Of a DNA stretch of 64,000 nt, positions 1 through 11,948 are shown piece by piece. This stretch comes from Chimonanthus salicifolius (lineage: Eukaryota; Streptophyta; Magnoliopsida; Laurales; Calycanthaceae). Under the pieces are notes generated by a model. The model had not been told where the DNA came from. It saw nothing but the letters and a program-made list of their open reading frames with translations, and did not search any database. Position numbers and translations under genes: made by a program. The stretch lies in the NCBI GenBank assembly GCA_013350335.1, contig CM023540.1, forward strand, positions 28,499,175 to 28,563,174, written 5' to 3'. Position 1 is the stretch's first letter. Each line of letters starts with the position of its first letter.

Positions 1-2574
1 AGCACACGTTGTTTGGTACATGATTGTACTCCTGAGAAAGAAGGCAAATGTTCTTTGCTTGACTGAATTTGTGATTTTGAAAATGTAGCTGGTGGCGGTT
101 GTCTTCTGTAATATAGGGACAATTTAGAAAAAAAAAATCTCATTAAATATACAGGATACTTTGTCCCTGTTTTAAAATTCAGCCCGAGCAATGGCCTCTT
201 TTAGAAGAAGAATAGGTTAAATAAAGTTTAATCGCATAGTCAAACCCTGTTAAACTCGTGCTATTAATATAATATTATAAATAATATTAAATTATTAAAT
301 AAGATTATATTTCATAAAAATATTTTTTATTCTCACAAACCCAATTGTAAATACTAAAAATTAATAATCCAAAAATTATAATTTTAAGAGAACCAAAATT
401 TTCATCTTCATTTTCTCTATTTAAAGAAACCAAGGATATTAAAGGGTCAAGGGTCACGGGTTTATTAGAAAAACTGAGTTGACCCGTGGATCGCAAAGGA
501 CTTTTAAGGGTTTTTAATCCAAAAGAGTCTTAAAATGACCCGACCCGTGTTTCAGCTGGGTCACGATTGACCCTCGGGTCGGATCGGGTTTGATAACATT
601 GCTTTGACCTAATAATTTTTCTTTTAAACCATACTGACACAAAATCAAAATATTTGAGATATTTTTGTAAAAAAAAATCCCAATTCAAATTTAATCCTTT
701 AATTTTATATTTTTCAAATTATTTCTATTTGTTTACATTTTGACATTGATTAGACTTTGTTTTTTCATGAATTAATCCATGAACTGAAATGTATCAGCCA
801 TTTTGATTTGGATTTTTTTAATTGAATCTTAACGGCAGACTGTACATATTATTTATCTGCGGATATGACCGATAAAATGATTTTTTATTGGTTAAATATC
901 GGTCGGTTTTTTTTTTGCAAAAAAATTCAATTCGGTGGTGGGCCCGAGTCGATATTTACGTTTTTCAATTTTTTTTTTTTAAATCAGCTTCCTTTGGGGT
1001 TTTTATTTATTTTTAATTCAGAAAAAATAAAATATATAAAAATTCCGATATTGAGAAAAAAAAAAAAACAAAAGAGAATAGAAAAATTTATTGCCGAATT
1101 TTATACTCTTGGATTCAAACTTAATTTTCAAATTATATAATTGTTGCCGCTACAGGGGTAATAAAAAGAGATTTCAGCTCTCAAAATGGGAGACTGGGAA
1201 GGGGTGAGAGGGTTAGTTGGTTTCCATTTTCTCTTTCTAATTTTCCTTTTTGTTTCTTAAATTTATATGACACTCTTGTTAAATTGTACGTGATTCTTTT
1301 AAGGAATTGATTAATTAAACAACAGAAAAACCTGTAATCTTAACCTAATTTTAAATGTAACCGTCAAAATTACATTCGATTTTTTATAAAACCTATAAAA
1401 GTAAGAGCACACTTAGATGAACGGTCTGGATCTTCACTTGCTCAAGTGAAGTGCACGAGAAATATAGAGCTCTACATATTTAGTTAGAATCTGTTAAAAA
1501 ATAGTATGCAAGACCATCACGAAAATTAAAAGATCCCATACCAATAATGATGGAGAATAATTAAATAAATGTAAGTGGTGCATTTATATTTTAAATTAAT
1601 TCTTAGTAAAGCACTTTTTGTGTAGCTCACATTGGACGTGGGGATAGGTTCATACGAATATACGTCCAATCTAAAATGAAACTTGCCAAACATCAGATCA
1701 AATAAATAACTTTAAATGTAATTTTGAATGTGTCAAATCAACATGTCATGAGATTTATTTTAATTCGATCGATAGTATAATTCAATATGAGTCATTTAAT
1801 AATTCAATTAAAAATTAAATGAGTAGGAAAAAAAAAGTCGAATGTCTATATGACCGACTTTAAAAAAATTGTAGATGCAATTGAAGTGGTACAATGTATA
1901 AATATCGGATAATGATCTGTGTACTGTAAGTTTTTATTATAGTGCACCACCTTTAGAAAGAATAGACCATTTTGTTATTATTTTTCTACTTCTTTTTTTC
2001 CTCTTTCAAAGAAAAGAGGGCAAAATATATTTTTTCTTTACAAAGTGATGCACATGATAAAAACTCACAATGGCATCTCGGGTTCACGGGAAATGTTTCA
2101 GTTCATATATTATAGAATTTGTAGCAAGGCACATACCTAATGTATGTATAGGTGTGGTTGCAGATATCTTGTTTTAGATAATAGGATTAAAAATAGATTT
2201 TGTCATATAGTTATGTAAATTGAAAGATGATAAATATCAGTTGGAATTGATTTTACTTGAATGATGTTGCCCATCAACAACAAATTCATCTACGCTCAAA
2301 TTTGGGTTGATTGATCTTTTCAATAACATCTAAACAATAAGAATTATATCATCTATAGCATTGCAATGAATTATTTAAAAGTTCAAAAACATTAAATGGT
2401 CCATAGTATTCAGAGTAGATAACTATATAAATTATCTAATTATTTAAATAATTATTATCAAACTCATCATCAACATTTATCATAGCCATTAATCCGATTT
2501 ACCTAAAAATAAAATTTTAAATATTTATTCAACTATATCTTTTAAAAAGTTATATCTTTTGTTAGTCTTAAAAT
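1..2574. other. intergenic, no gene recognised
   Basis: AT-rich sequence with frequent stops in all frames and no recognisable protein. Around 430-600 there is a fragment rich in GACCCG and GGGTC words, related to the GGTCGGG-rich elements found later at 31.4, 37.4, 45.1 and 48.3 kb. Nothing else is supported. Confidence 0.6.
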
Positions 2575-2735
2575 CGGTATAGTTTAACTAGTTGCCTACC
2601 GCTTCAGAAAGTGGGAGATTGCGAGTTCGAGCCCCCGTGGGCTAACCTTGGTGTATCCTAGGGGTAGTGGGCTCACCCGTAGGAGAGTTTACGTTGGGTA
2701 TCTTGCAGTTTTCTACCCGTAAATTCAAAAAAAAA
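2575..2735 (+). mobile_element. tRNA-derived SINE, copy 1
   Basis: A tRNA-like head (GTATAGTTTAACTAGTTG, A-box-like) is followed by GCGAGTTCGAGCCCC (B-box-like). The tRNA-unrelated body contains GGGTAGTGGGCTCACCCGT and the unit ends in an A-rich tail near 2721-2734. The same body occurs at 28.6, 36.65 and 55.0 kb on this strand and in reverse at 3.6, 9.9, 42.0 and 52.8 kb. It cannot fold as a complete tRNA, so it is called a SINE rather than a tRNA gene. Confidence 0.75.
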
Positions 2736-3563
2736 TCCTTCCATAGTCTTTTTTATCTTGTTCGATCAAATTTTTAAAAGTCTGCCTCTATTCTCATTGT
2801 TCTAGTTACATGTCTTTAATTTATTTAATAAAAGCTATTTCTAATCTTATTATTATGATTAAATTATTTTAAAAAAAAATTTCGCATTTCTTCGTCTATA
2901 GCATCTTCTCTAAAAGTTTCTTCAATAACTCTGTTCTTAATTATAGTTTTAATCATAAAATTAGAATAAATACCTTTATTATTAATATTTTATGCACCCA
3001 TTCTCATTATTGTCTTGAAGATTAAAATTAAAAAAGATCTAGACTCTCGTGTTCTCGTCATTCTCACTCAACACATTGACATTGAAGTTTGGTGAATATA
3101 ATATTTTGTAGTAATAGAATATTGAGATTAAAATAATTTATTTGATTTTAAATAAAATAAATATATAATTTTTTATTATATTTTACTATAATTTTATTAT
3201 GACATCAAGCTGACGTAATTGTAATTCAATGTGGCTCCACCACGATCTACCGTAATATCCATCGAAGTATATAGTACAATGCCACGTGTCACTCGCACAA
3301 GGGTGTAAGTCAGGCTCATTGCTTCAGAGTTCTCGTAGTCGGAAGGATTGCATCTGCAGAGTGCAGACAATTGCGATAGGCCGCCGTTCATTTTACTTCG
3401 GGCTATTAAAAGGCAATTCTTCAGACATTGAGATACTTCCTTTTCATGCATTGTTGTATTACAAATTCTCCTTCCTTACGTAGGATTTAATTTGGAAGCT
3501 ATTCAAAATATATTTCTTTCAAAAAGAGAATACAATATACAACTGTTCATATTTTAATGCGTT
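2736..3563. other. intergenic, nothing recognised
   Basis: AT-rich spacer. A short GC-richer patch at 3200-3480 is open in two frames on opposite strands, but neither translation resembles a known protein. Confidence 0.5.
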
Positions 3564-3604
3564 AGTAAATATTTTAATTTGTATGATATATTTACTATTT
3601 TTTT

Positions 3605-3760
3605 AATTTTCGTGTAAAAAACTGTAAAAAAGTTTAAAGTAAAATTCTTATCGGTGATACTCAATGTCCTTAAAGTACACTAGGTGAGGCTATGGAGATT
3701 CAAACTTGATACCTCCCGCTTTCAAAGACATGAGATTACCAGTTAAATTACATCCGTGTG
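3605..3760 (-). mobile_element. tRNA-derived SINE, copy 2, flanked by long direct repeats
   Basis: Reverse-oriented copy of the SINE family. Reading the minus strand, an A-box-like CACACGGATGTAATTTAACT is followed by a B-box-like segment near 3705 and the usual body, ending in the motif that precedes the A tail. A direct repeat of about 40 bp flanks it (about 3564-3604 and 3761-3810); both copies contain GTATGATATATTTACTATTT. That is longer than usual SINE target-site duplications. Confidence 0.65.
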
Positions 3761-3810
3761 AGTAAATTTGTATGTATTTTGTATTTTGTATGATATATTT
3801 ACTATTTTTA

Positions 3811-4878
3811 TATATTTGACATATTTAATATTCATATATTTATATTTTATAACTTTAATAATATTGATCAGATCTTCCTAAAATCCTTATCCATAGATCT
3901 AACCTGAATCATTTTGAATTACAATAGATGGAATAAGGTGACCATAAAATATAAATGTTTGAGGTTGGGATAGTTTCCCTTTGTCTAAAGGAAATCCAAA
4001 CTTCATCACATGGAGGGACCTCCCTAAAACTAACCAAAGAGGCCCAATATAAGGGAGTCTTTATTGTTTATAATGGATATATACCCATAAATTATTCTTC
4101 CTTCCTAGCTTTCCATAATTCTTGGTCTCACTAGGAGATGGAAAAGTTATAAGCTAATTAGTTGTATGCACTTTACAGTTAGCATTGTAATGTCGCTACT
4201 GAGGGCCCCCCTTCAAATTATTATCAGTATTTCCCTATTATTCCTATTTATCTAAGTAAGTATATATTGGTCTAAGTGAAATTAAAAAAATTACAAAGGA
4301 GTAAAGGTGCATGTATTAGGTCACTATTGCTATACATAAAGTTATTTTCCTATCTATCTATCTATAAAAGATCAAGTTCATTTAGAGTAGAAATTATATT
4401 AAAAATGACAGATATAAGAATACCCATAACGTATGGTAACCAAATGCATTAATCTGAGCCATTTACAGGGTAAGGCCTGATTGAAATCCACAGACCCAAA
4501 ATTAGACCAAAAAATTAGGTCAGCTGACTCATTGGGTGGTCCAACTAGTGCTTTAGATCGATGGTTGATGTAAGTACGTAACGACTCGACTCATAGTATA
4601 TTTTTTTCTGCTTTGGATTTTGACCTGCACGATTTTTGTCTCCCATTGAGCTCCAATCAATTTCGGAAAAATATCATATGCTAGAACGAGAGGACGTTCT
4701 TCAGATATTCAGGATCTGGACACTCTTCTCCAATGATGTGGGATAAGTTTTTACACTCTTCCTAATGCGTGGATTTTGATCCAACCAATACATCCATCAC
4801 AATGCACTTGGCTCAGATTAGTGCGTCCATTATAATTGAAATTTCATATACTCAGTACATATGATGGGTCCTACGTCA
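3811..4878. other. intergenic, nothing recognised
   Basis: AT-rich spacer with no supported gene, RNA or element. Confidence 0.5.
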
Positions 4879-4886
4879 CTCTACCC

Positions 4887-5163
4887 CAGGGGTTTAAAAG
4901 TCGGTATCGGCCGATACGATATGTCGACCGATATATCGTTATCGGCCGATATATCGGCCGATATTTTTCTCTTTCTTCTTTGTTTTTTTAAATATCGGCC
5001 GATATCGGCCGATATTTTGATATCGGGCCGATATAATACGGCCGATATCAAGGCTGATATTGTGAATATCGGCCGATACGATACATATCGGCCGATATTC
5101 ACATGCCCAAAACCGATATATATCGGCCGATACGATACGTATCGGCCGATATTTAAACCCCTG
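4887..5163. mobile_element. hAT-type MITE rich in ATCGGCCGAT
   Basis: The 277-bp element has terminal inverted repeats CAGGGGTTTAAA and TTTAAACCCCTG. Perfect 8-bp target-site duplications CTCTACCC lie at 4879-4886 and 5164-5171. The 8-bp duplication and CAGGGG ends are those of the hAT superfamily. I count nine perfect copies of the palindromic 10-mer ATCGGCCGAT inside, the first at 4906-4915. It is short and has no transposase, so it must move in trans. The apparent reading frames across it are translations of the repeat. Confidence 0.9.
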
Positions 5164-5171
5164 CTCTACCC

Positions 5172-5661
5172 ATTAAATTAGTGTCGCACGTTGTGAGTTA
5201 GATTATAAGAGTACAGTTTTGTAAATAAGCTTTAATATTCTGGCAGTATGATGTGTTATTATGGGAAGTTTTCAGACGAGCTGGTGCATGACTTATGATT
5301 ATTTATTGCTGAGCTTTGTTTAGTGTTTTATTAATTTTTTTTTCATTTTTACAAATAATTTTTTTTTTACTTTTTTTATCGACATGATACCGAGCATAAA
5401 ATTCCCACTTTATTAGATAAGTCTATATAAATTCAAAAACGATATCATACAAAAATTAAATTGAATCACGTGATCGATCCAATTTGATAACTGCTTGAGT
5501 CTTAAAAAGAATTAAAAATAAAAAATATATAATCTATTTAGTTGATCCCTTGAGTCTCACAATTGACTTACAACAGTAATTTTCAAACCCTAATTTAGAT
5601 TTGAAAGCTATGGCGAAAAGTGCATCATCCAATGATTGAGTATAGAACATACATTGACTTA
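5172..5661. other. intergenic, nothing recognised
   Basis: AT-rich spacer between the MITE and the foldback element. No coding or structured feature seen. Confidence 0.5.
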
Positions 5662-5669
5662 TCTTATGA

Positions 5670-7250
5670 GAGAGCATTTACACACACGAAAATCCTGCCT
5701 CTACACATTCATTTTTGAAATTTCGTGGCAAATTACCATTTTACCTCCATATTTCCAATCATTCGAATGAATGTCCAGTTCATTTTGGCATTCATTCGAA
5801 TGAATGGGCTGCACAGTAACATAGAATGCTGTTCAGCCCCATTCCTTCGAATGAATGGACTTCATTCATTCGAATGAATACTGTTTATTAAATGAATGAA
5901 GTCATTCATTCGAATGATTTCTATAGCGCTTCATTCATTCGAATCGTTCAGGCTTCCTACAGCAGAAACAGTAACATTATTTTAAATATTTATTTTTAAA
6001 ACTTTAAATTTATTTTTTGAGCACTGTGTATTTCCAAAATTTCTCAAATTGAATATCTAGACTAATTACAATAACTTGATAAAAATACCTTAAGACTTTA
6101 AGGTCTTTTGACACTCCTAAATATTTAAAACACAGTATTTTACAAATAAGGGTACCCCTAGGCTGTGTCAAAAACACATTTGGAAGTGTCAAAAGACCTT
6201 AAAGTCTTAAAGTGTTTTTATCAGGTTATCGTAATTACTCTGGATATTCAATATGAAAAATTTTAAAAATACACAGTGCTTAAAAAATAACAGTTTATGT
6301 TTTAAAATATAGACAGTTATTTTTTAGCACTGTGTATTTCTAAAATTTCTCAAATTGAATATTTAGACTAATTAAAATAACCTGATAAAAATACCTTAAG
6401 ACTTTAAGGTCTTTTGACACTCCTAAATATTTAAAACACATTATTTTACAAATAAAGACATCCCTAGGCTGTGTCGAAAACACATTTAGGAGTGTCAAAA
6501 GACCTTAAAGTCATGAGGTATTTTTATCAGATTATTTTAATTAGTCTAGATATTCAATTTGAGAAATTTTGGAAATACACAGTGCTAAAAAATAACTGTC
6601 TATATTTTAAAACATAGACTGTTATTTTTTAAGCACTGTGTATTTTTAAAATTTCTCAAATTGAATATCCGGACTAATTACAATAACCTGATAAAAATAC
6701 TTTAAGACTTTAAGGTCTTTTGACACTTCCAAATGTATTTTCGACACAGCCTAGGGATATCCTTATTTGTAAAATACTGTGTTTTAAATATTTAGGAGTG
6801 TCAAAAGGCCTTGAAGTCTTAAGGTATTTTTATCAGCTTATTGTAATTAGTTTAGATATTCAATTTGAGAAATTTTAGAAATACACAGTATTCAAAAAAT
6901 AAATTTAAAGTTTTAAAAATAAATATTTAAAATAATGTTACTGTTTCTGTTGTTGGAATGAATGAAGCGCTGTAGGAATCATTCGAATGAATGAAGCGCT
7001 GTAGGAATCATTCGAATGAATGACTTCATTCATTCGAATGAATGCTTCATTCATTTGATAAACAGTATTCATTCGAATGAATGGGGCTGAACAATGTCAA
7101 AATAACTGGACATTCATTCGAATGAATGTCAAAATGAACTGGACATTCATTCGAAAGATTGGAAATATGGGGGTAAAATGGTAATTTGACACGAAATTTC
7201 AAAAATAGGTGTGTAGAGGTAGGATTTTCGGGTGTGTGTAAGTGCTCACG
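5670..7250. mobile_element. large foldback element FB1 with three palindromic modules
   Basis: The whole 1.58 kb is an inverted repeat. The left end GAGAGCATTTACACACAC matches the reverse complement of the right end, near GTGTGTGTAAGTGCTCACG. The probable target-site duplication is TCTTATGA (5662-5669) against TCTTATAA (7251-7258), 7 of 8 bases. The outer arms carry many CATTCGAATGAATG hairpins and the end module TAAAATGGTAATTT. Three palindromic units of about 290 bp lie inside, roughly 6013-6300, 6318-6600 and 6619-6901. Each opens and closes with AGCACTGTGTATT in opposite orientation, and the third has its centre reversed. There is no transposase. Superfamily is uncertain (hAT-like or MULE-like). 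Confidence 0.82.
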
Positions 7251-9595
7251 TCTTATAATTTTTTATTTACATTTGAAAAGGACTGATGTCCATCTAAAGC
7301 ATAAAATATTGGATTTAATTATCTTTCATGTCTGGAAGTTATTTTATATTTGAAGGTTTTGTTTATAGTCAACTTGAAGTTCAAGAATCACATAAAACCT
7401 CTCATTGTAGAATAAAATGCTTATATAAAATTCTTGCTGGTGAAATTATTTTAAACTTTTAATATACTTGCTGGTGAAATTATTTTAAACTTTTAATATA
7501 TATATATATATATATATATAAGACATGAAAGGACGATTAGATTACCAACTAATAAAAAAAATTATAAACGAAATACATTTCAAACATTAAATATGACAAG
7601 GATTATAAGTAAATCATGACATTATCGATGGTGCCATCTTAACGTCAAAGGAAGATATAATTATTCTGAGTAAGAGTGGAAAAGGGGTAAGATATTATTT
7701 CATTTAATTTTTTTTTTTGTGATGAAGAAATTCAAAATTCTAATCTTCTTTTAATATAAGAGCATTGGATAAACTTCTGATTGCACTTGACATCCCACAA
7801 ATTATAAAAATCGGATGACTATAAAATTTGAACTCCAACCTTTAATTATAAAAAGCCTCTGAATGGCTGCAAGTAGGGATGAAATAAAACTGCATAAAAT
7901 TTAAATTGAATTTAGTTGAAAAATTTTAAATTCAATAATTTTTAACACAAATTAGATTAAATTTATTGAATTTCGATTCAACCTTATCTGAATTTCAACC
8001 TTAACAACAAGGCTGCACCACATTTAGCAAGATGGGAAGACAGCCACACGACCACCAGTTCCGTACGATCTACGTTGACCAGCTACTATCACGGGAAATT
8101 GATTGGTTTAGTCAGGTGCCTTCGCTCCACTGCCATTGCTTCTTTCTGGAATTTCTTTTTTCTAAAGTCTACCAAAGTCTTTGTGATTTGACTCTGAATC
8201 TAATTTAATTAATCATTTTACTAATCAAAATAGTTAACATCTAAGAGTCTGAAAACTTCTTGCATCTACTTTTATGGCAGGTAAGAACTATAATCTAAGG
8301 CAAGTAAGACTGTTCACTTGGGTTAGGTCTTTTGTTTTTCACGTATATATTTTGCCTTAAAAATAGAGGAAAGTTGGTTTTTTAATACAAACTACAACTT
8401 AAAAATCATGATTAAATGTTATAAACATCCGAAAGACAATAGTTGGTAACTTGGTATACAATGGCAAAAATAATAAGTGTGCAACAATTAAAATTAAAAA
8501 AAAAGGTATAATACTAAGTGTCCAACAGTTAAAAAAAAAAGCCAGAAGCATACAACTATCAAAATATGGTTAAAACATTTATTAAAAAAAGCTATTTAAA
8601 AATTCTTTAAAAAGTTAAAATCAGCGGTAAAAGATCGACTGATTCATATAAATATAATATCAGTGTATATGACTGATAATTTAATTATATCGTTCAACAC
8701 ATTATTGATCGATATTATGTGTTAGAAGATATTATTGGCCAATATTATATACCAACGACTATTTTCAAATTTTTAACTTTCTCAGAAAACTACTATTTCA
8801 ACTATTTTTTTAAGTTGAATCCTACATTCGGTATAATTTTAGACAATATGAATTTCATATTAAGTACTTTTTCATACTGGTTATCATTTTTTAAAAGTTT
8901 TAGATATTTTAATTTTTTTTAAGACATGTTGTCTATTCATAAAAATTAATCATTTTTTTAACAAAATTATGTTCACACTAATTTTTTCATTTTTCTCGTA
9001 TTTTTCTGTGTTTTTCTTGGTTCTAATCTGTTCGGCAAAGTGCAAACCCATAACCTCCCCAACTCCAAACTACCAGTCTCACCATTGGATCAGACAGTGA
9101 CGGTCATGGATCCCATATCTTATCTAGTCAATTTTTCCAATAAGCGATGAGTGAAGGGGGGGGCCCACATCTCATCACCAGCCAACGAGAAATCAAATGC
9201 TAGAAATCAAATCACAGTCCATTAGATTCCAAATTAACAAGAAAAACTCTAGGGTTTATTATGAGATGGGTTCAAAACTTTAAGATAGTTAAGTTATATA
9301 AATAGAAAACTTCATGAATGATATAATTAATAAAAAAATCTTCAATCTGACTATTAGAATTTTGTGAAGTAACTAAGAAAAATTAATAAATTTATAATAA
9401 TAATTTTTTTACAAATTAATATGGTAAGATGAGATTTAAATTTTACATAACTAATATTTTTATTATTTTCTAAAAATTTTATTAAAAAAATATGAAGCAC
9501 ACTTATTAAAGAGCAATTTCCTTAAATAACGAGTCTTGGTAAGTCTCCCTTTTTTTCCGCATATAGTTAGCGAAATGACAGTGGACATTAGTTAA

Positions 9596-9626
<31 letters not shown>

Positions 9627-9858
9627 TAAAAGTTGGAAAAGTGTGCAAAGGTTGAGGCTTGGGGTGGGGCAAGCGGTAGAGTTCTTTCGGTCATTGGCCG
9701 CCCAAGTAAAGCCTTTTTCTCTTTAATCCTGTCAGCTCTTTCCTTTTGGGGCGGTTGCAAATTGAATTATTTTTCCGACAAAGTAACATGTGGAGAATGT
9801 AGGTGGGACCTCGTACTTGTATTTGGGGTGGTTGTCTTCTTTAATTTTTTTTTTCCTA

Positions 9859-9899
<41 letters not shown>

Positions 9900-9900
9900 T
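7251..9900. other. intergenic with simple repeats
   Basis: No gene recognised. A 34-bp unit starting CTTGCTGGTGAAATTATT is tandemly duplicated at 7433-7500 and runs into a TA microsatellite to about 7520. An AAT microsatellite lies at about 9600-9627 and a TA run followed by T and A homopolymers at about 9860-9912. At 8630-8760, ATCGACTGAT-like words suggest a decayed relative of the ATCGGCCGAT MITE. Confidence 0.6.
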
Positions 9901-9912
9901 AAAAAAAAAAAA

Positions 9913-10024
9913 CATGAAACCCCTAGAGGTGATATCTACTGTCTCGGTAAAATCATGGGAGCTCGATCTTGACACCTCACACTTTAAAACTGAAGATTAT
10001 CAGTTGAGTTATATCCATATGAGC
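9913..10024 (-). mobile_element. SINE remnant, copy 3
   Basis: A minus-strand fragment of the SINE family: a 5' end reading CTCATATGGATATAACTCAAC on the minus strand, then a degenerate B box and part of the body, abutting a poly-A/T tract. Divergent and shortened. Confidence 0.5.
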
Positions 10025-11287
10025 TTTTATAATTATATATATTTTTTATTTTTTATGTATATCATATTTTTAATTTGTGAGACGGTGGTGTATACGGCTA
10101 TATTTTTCAAAATATTAGACAAAATTCAATATTTTTATTTTAATAGATTGATAAATATTAATCAATATTTCAATCATTCTGATTAATTTTGGATCTTATC
10201 TTTTAAATCATTTTGATCGTAAAGTTTGAAATGTTACAAGTTGCACATATAATAAAGAGGGGTAGACTACTAACAAACGACATGACAGATAGTAGATAAT
10301 GTGAAGTGATGGATTGTATATTTTACAACAGAGTCAAATGAAAAATAGAACTTGAAAAATCAACTCTAAATAAATGAGGTTTTAGTTTTACTGACGATAA
10401 TGATAACTTTCTAAAATAAAATTTATTTATAGTTTTGAAATTTTAGGCCAATTTATGATTTCAATATTTCCTAATATTGCACCATGGAATTCTATTTTTC
10501 AGTTTTAAGACAATCTTTACACATGGATAAAACTACGGAGAGTGGAAATTGAGCTCAAGACCTCTCATTTAAAAAGATGGATTTTTAGCTATCACTCCAA
10601 TCCAATTAAGTTACCCATTCAGTGTTGTTAAATTTGGATTATACCTATTCTCAAATGTGTGATTCAAAGTTGTATCCAATTTATATTGTTAGATAAAATT
10701 CTAATGTGAGCTTTTTACAACATATAATTTTTATTGAGAGGCTTATCACAGGGAGGTGATGATGATCATCCAACGTGGACTGGTGGGCCCTTCAGATCAA
10801 CAATGGGGCCACCAAACTGAGGTCCCATACGAAACAACTTCAAAAGCTACTATGAACTTTCCAATTTTCAAATCATGATTACTCTAGGCATTTAGCAACT
10901 TTTAGATGTGGCATGCATGTTCCCGACCCAAAAGGTAGGGTCTCGCCCTATGTGTTGGACCAATCTGGGAATCAAGTAATGATTTATATCCAAAAATGTC
11001 TTGATCGATTTTTCAATATCCAGTATGGGCTTGATTCTATTTCTAAAAGATCCATAATACATTAAAAATAAAATTATTAAGATAAATTCTTTATATAAGT
11101 CAAAGTATCAAACTTTTTTATTTACATCAAGGACCCACTTGAGATCAAGACTAATTATCAGGACCCATGTTAAGACCAATTTCCGCACCTCGCAAATTGG
11201 GCTGGATCCATTCTAAACCCGACCCCACAACATCCCTACTTGAAACTCCTGTCTCAGTCGTCAGTTCGGTATGTCATGGAATCATGG
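10025..11287. other. intergenic, nothing recognised
   Basis: AT-rich spacer. Around 10540-10615, a phrase ending GAGCTCAAGACCTCTCA resembles a reversed B box, so a decayed tRNA-derived SINE is possible but not established. Confidence 0.45.
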
Positions 11288-11295
11288 GTCAGATC

Positions 11296-11484
11296 CAGGG
11301 GTACAAAAATCGCCAGTACCGAGATATTGGCCGATATCTCTCTCTCTCTCTCTCTTAAATTTTTTGGACAAATATCAGTTGTATAAGTGTGTATCAGCCG
11401 ATATCAGAGAGGTCTCGGTCACATCGGCCGATATCTCGCCAGTACAGCCGATACACACAGTATCAGCTGAGGTTTCAACCCCTG
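11296..11484. mobile_element. hAT-type MITE of the ATCGGCCGAT family
   Basis: Ends are CAGGGGTACAAAAAT and TTTCAACCCCTG, giving CAGGGGT-type inverted repeats. Flanking octamers are GTCAGATC (11288-11295) and GTTAGATC (11485-11492), 7 of 8 identical, as expected for hAT. The interior carries GGCCGATATC words, one perfect ATCGGCCGAT and a TC microsatellite at about 11340-11355. Confidence 0.82.
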
Positions 11485-11823
11485 GTTAGATCATCTCAAC
11501 CTGGGCCACATTGTGATGGATTTGGGCTATGTTGTGAGAGGCTCATAGTTTAGGCCTATCATAATTTTCGGCCCAAAGGTTAAACAGGTTAGGACGTTGT
11601 TACATAAGCCTAATTGCCTAGTTATTGACCTATCTTACACAATGTATTTAAACCACCCTCTCCCCACCCTTTTTTTTTTTCAAAATGGCATGGCCTGGGC
11701 CTCTTTTTCAGGAAGATGGGCTAGATCCATCCTTGCATGCTACACGTGATAATTAAATGGGCTGGGTTTGGCCAGAATATCTGACTAGGGCTAGCTTGTC
11801 TCGACAAATATGCAGTCATAATG

Positions 11824-11948
11824 CAGGGGTACAAATCTTGGCCGATACGGTTTTAAACTATCAATTTTTGCCCAAAAAAATCAGGAGAGAGAGATATATA
11901 TCGGCCGAGATCTAAGACACAGAGCTATGGGCATTTTTTTTACCCCTG
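11824..11948. mobile_element. short hAT-type MITE of the ATCGGCCGAT family
   Basis: A 125-bp derivative with CAGGGGTACAAATC at one end and TTTTTTACCCCTG at the other, and GGCCGATAC and ATCGGCCGAGATC inside. The flanks share TAATG but not a clean octamer, so the target-site duplication is degraded. Confidence 0.65.

Noticed and set aside
2575..2735. possible tRNA gene
   Set aside because: A- and B-box-like motifs are present, but no cloverleaf closes and the same unit recurs with a body and A tail, so it is a SINE.
4861..5181. 106-codon frame with repeated ADI and GRYDTYRPIF
   Set aside because: A translation of the ATCGGCCGAT repeats of the MITE, not a protein.
6010..6192. 60-codon frame, similar to the frame at 25015-25197
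   Set aside because: Both begin at TTG, not ATG, and lie in the palindromic module; the similarity reflects module relatedness, not a conserved protein.
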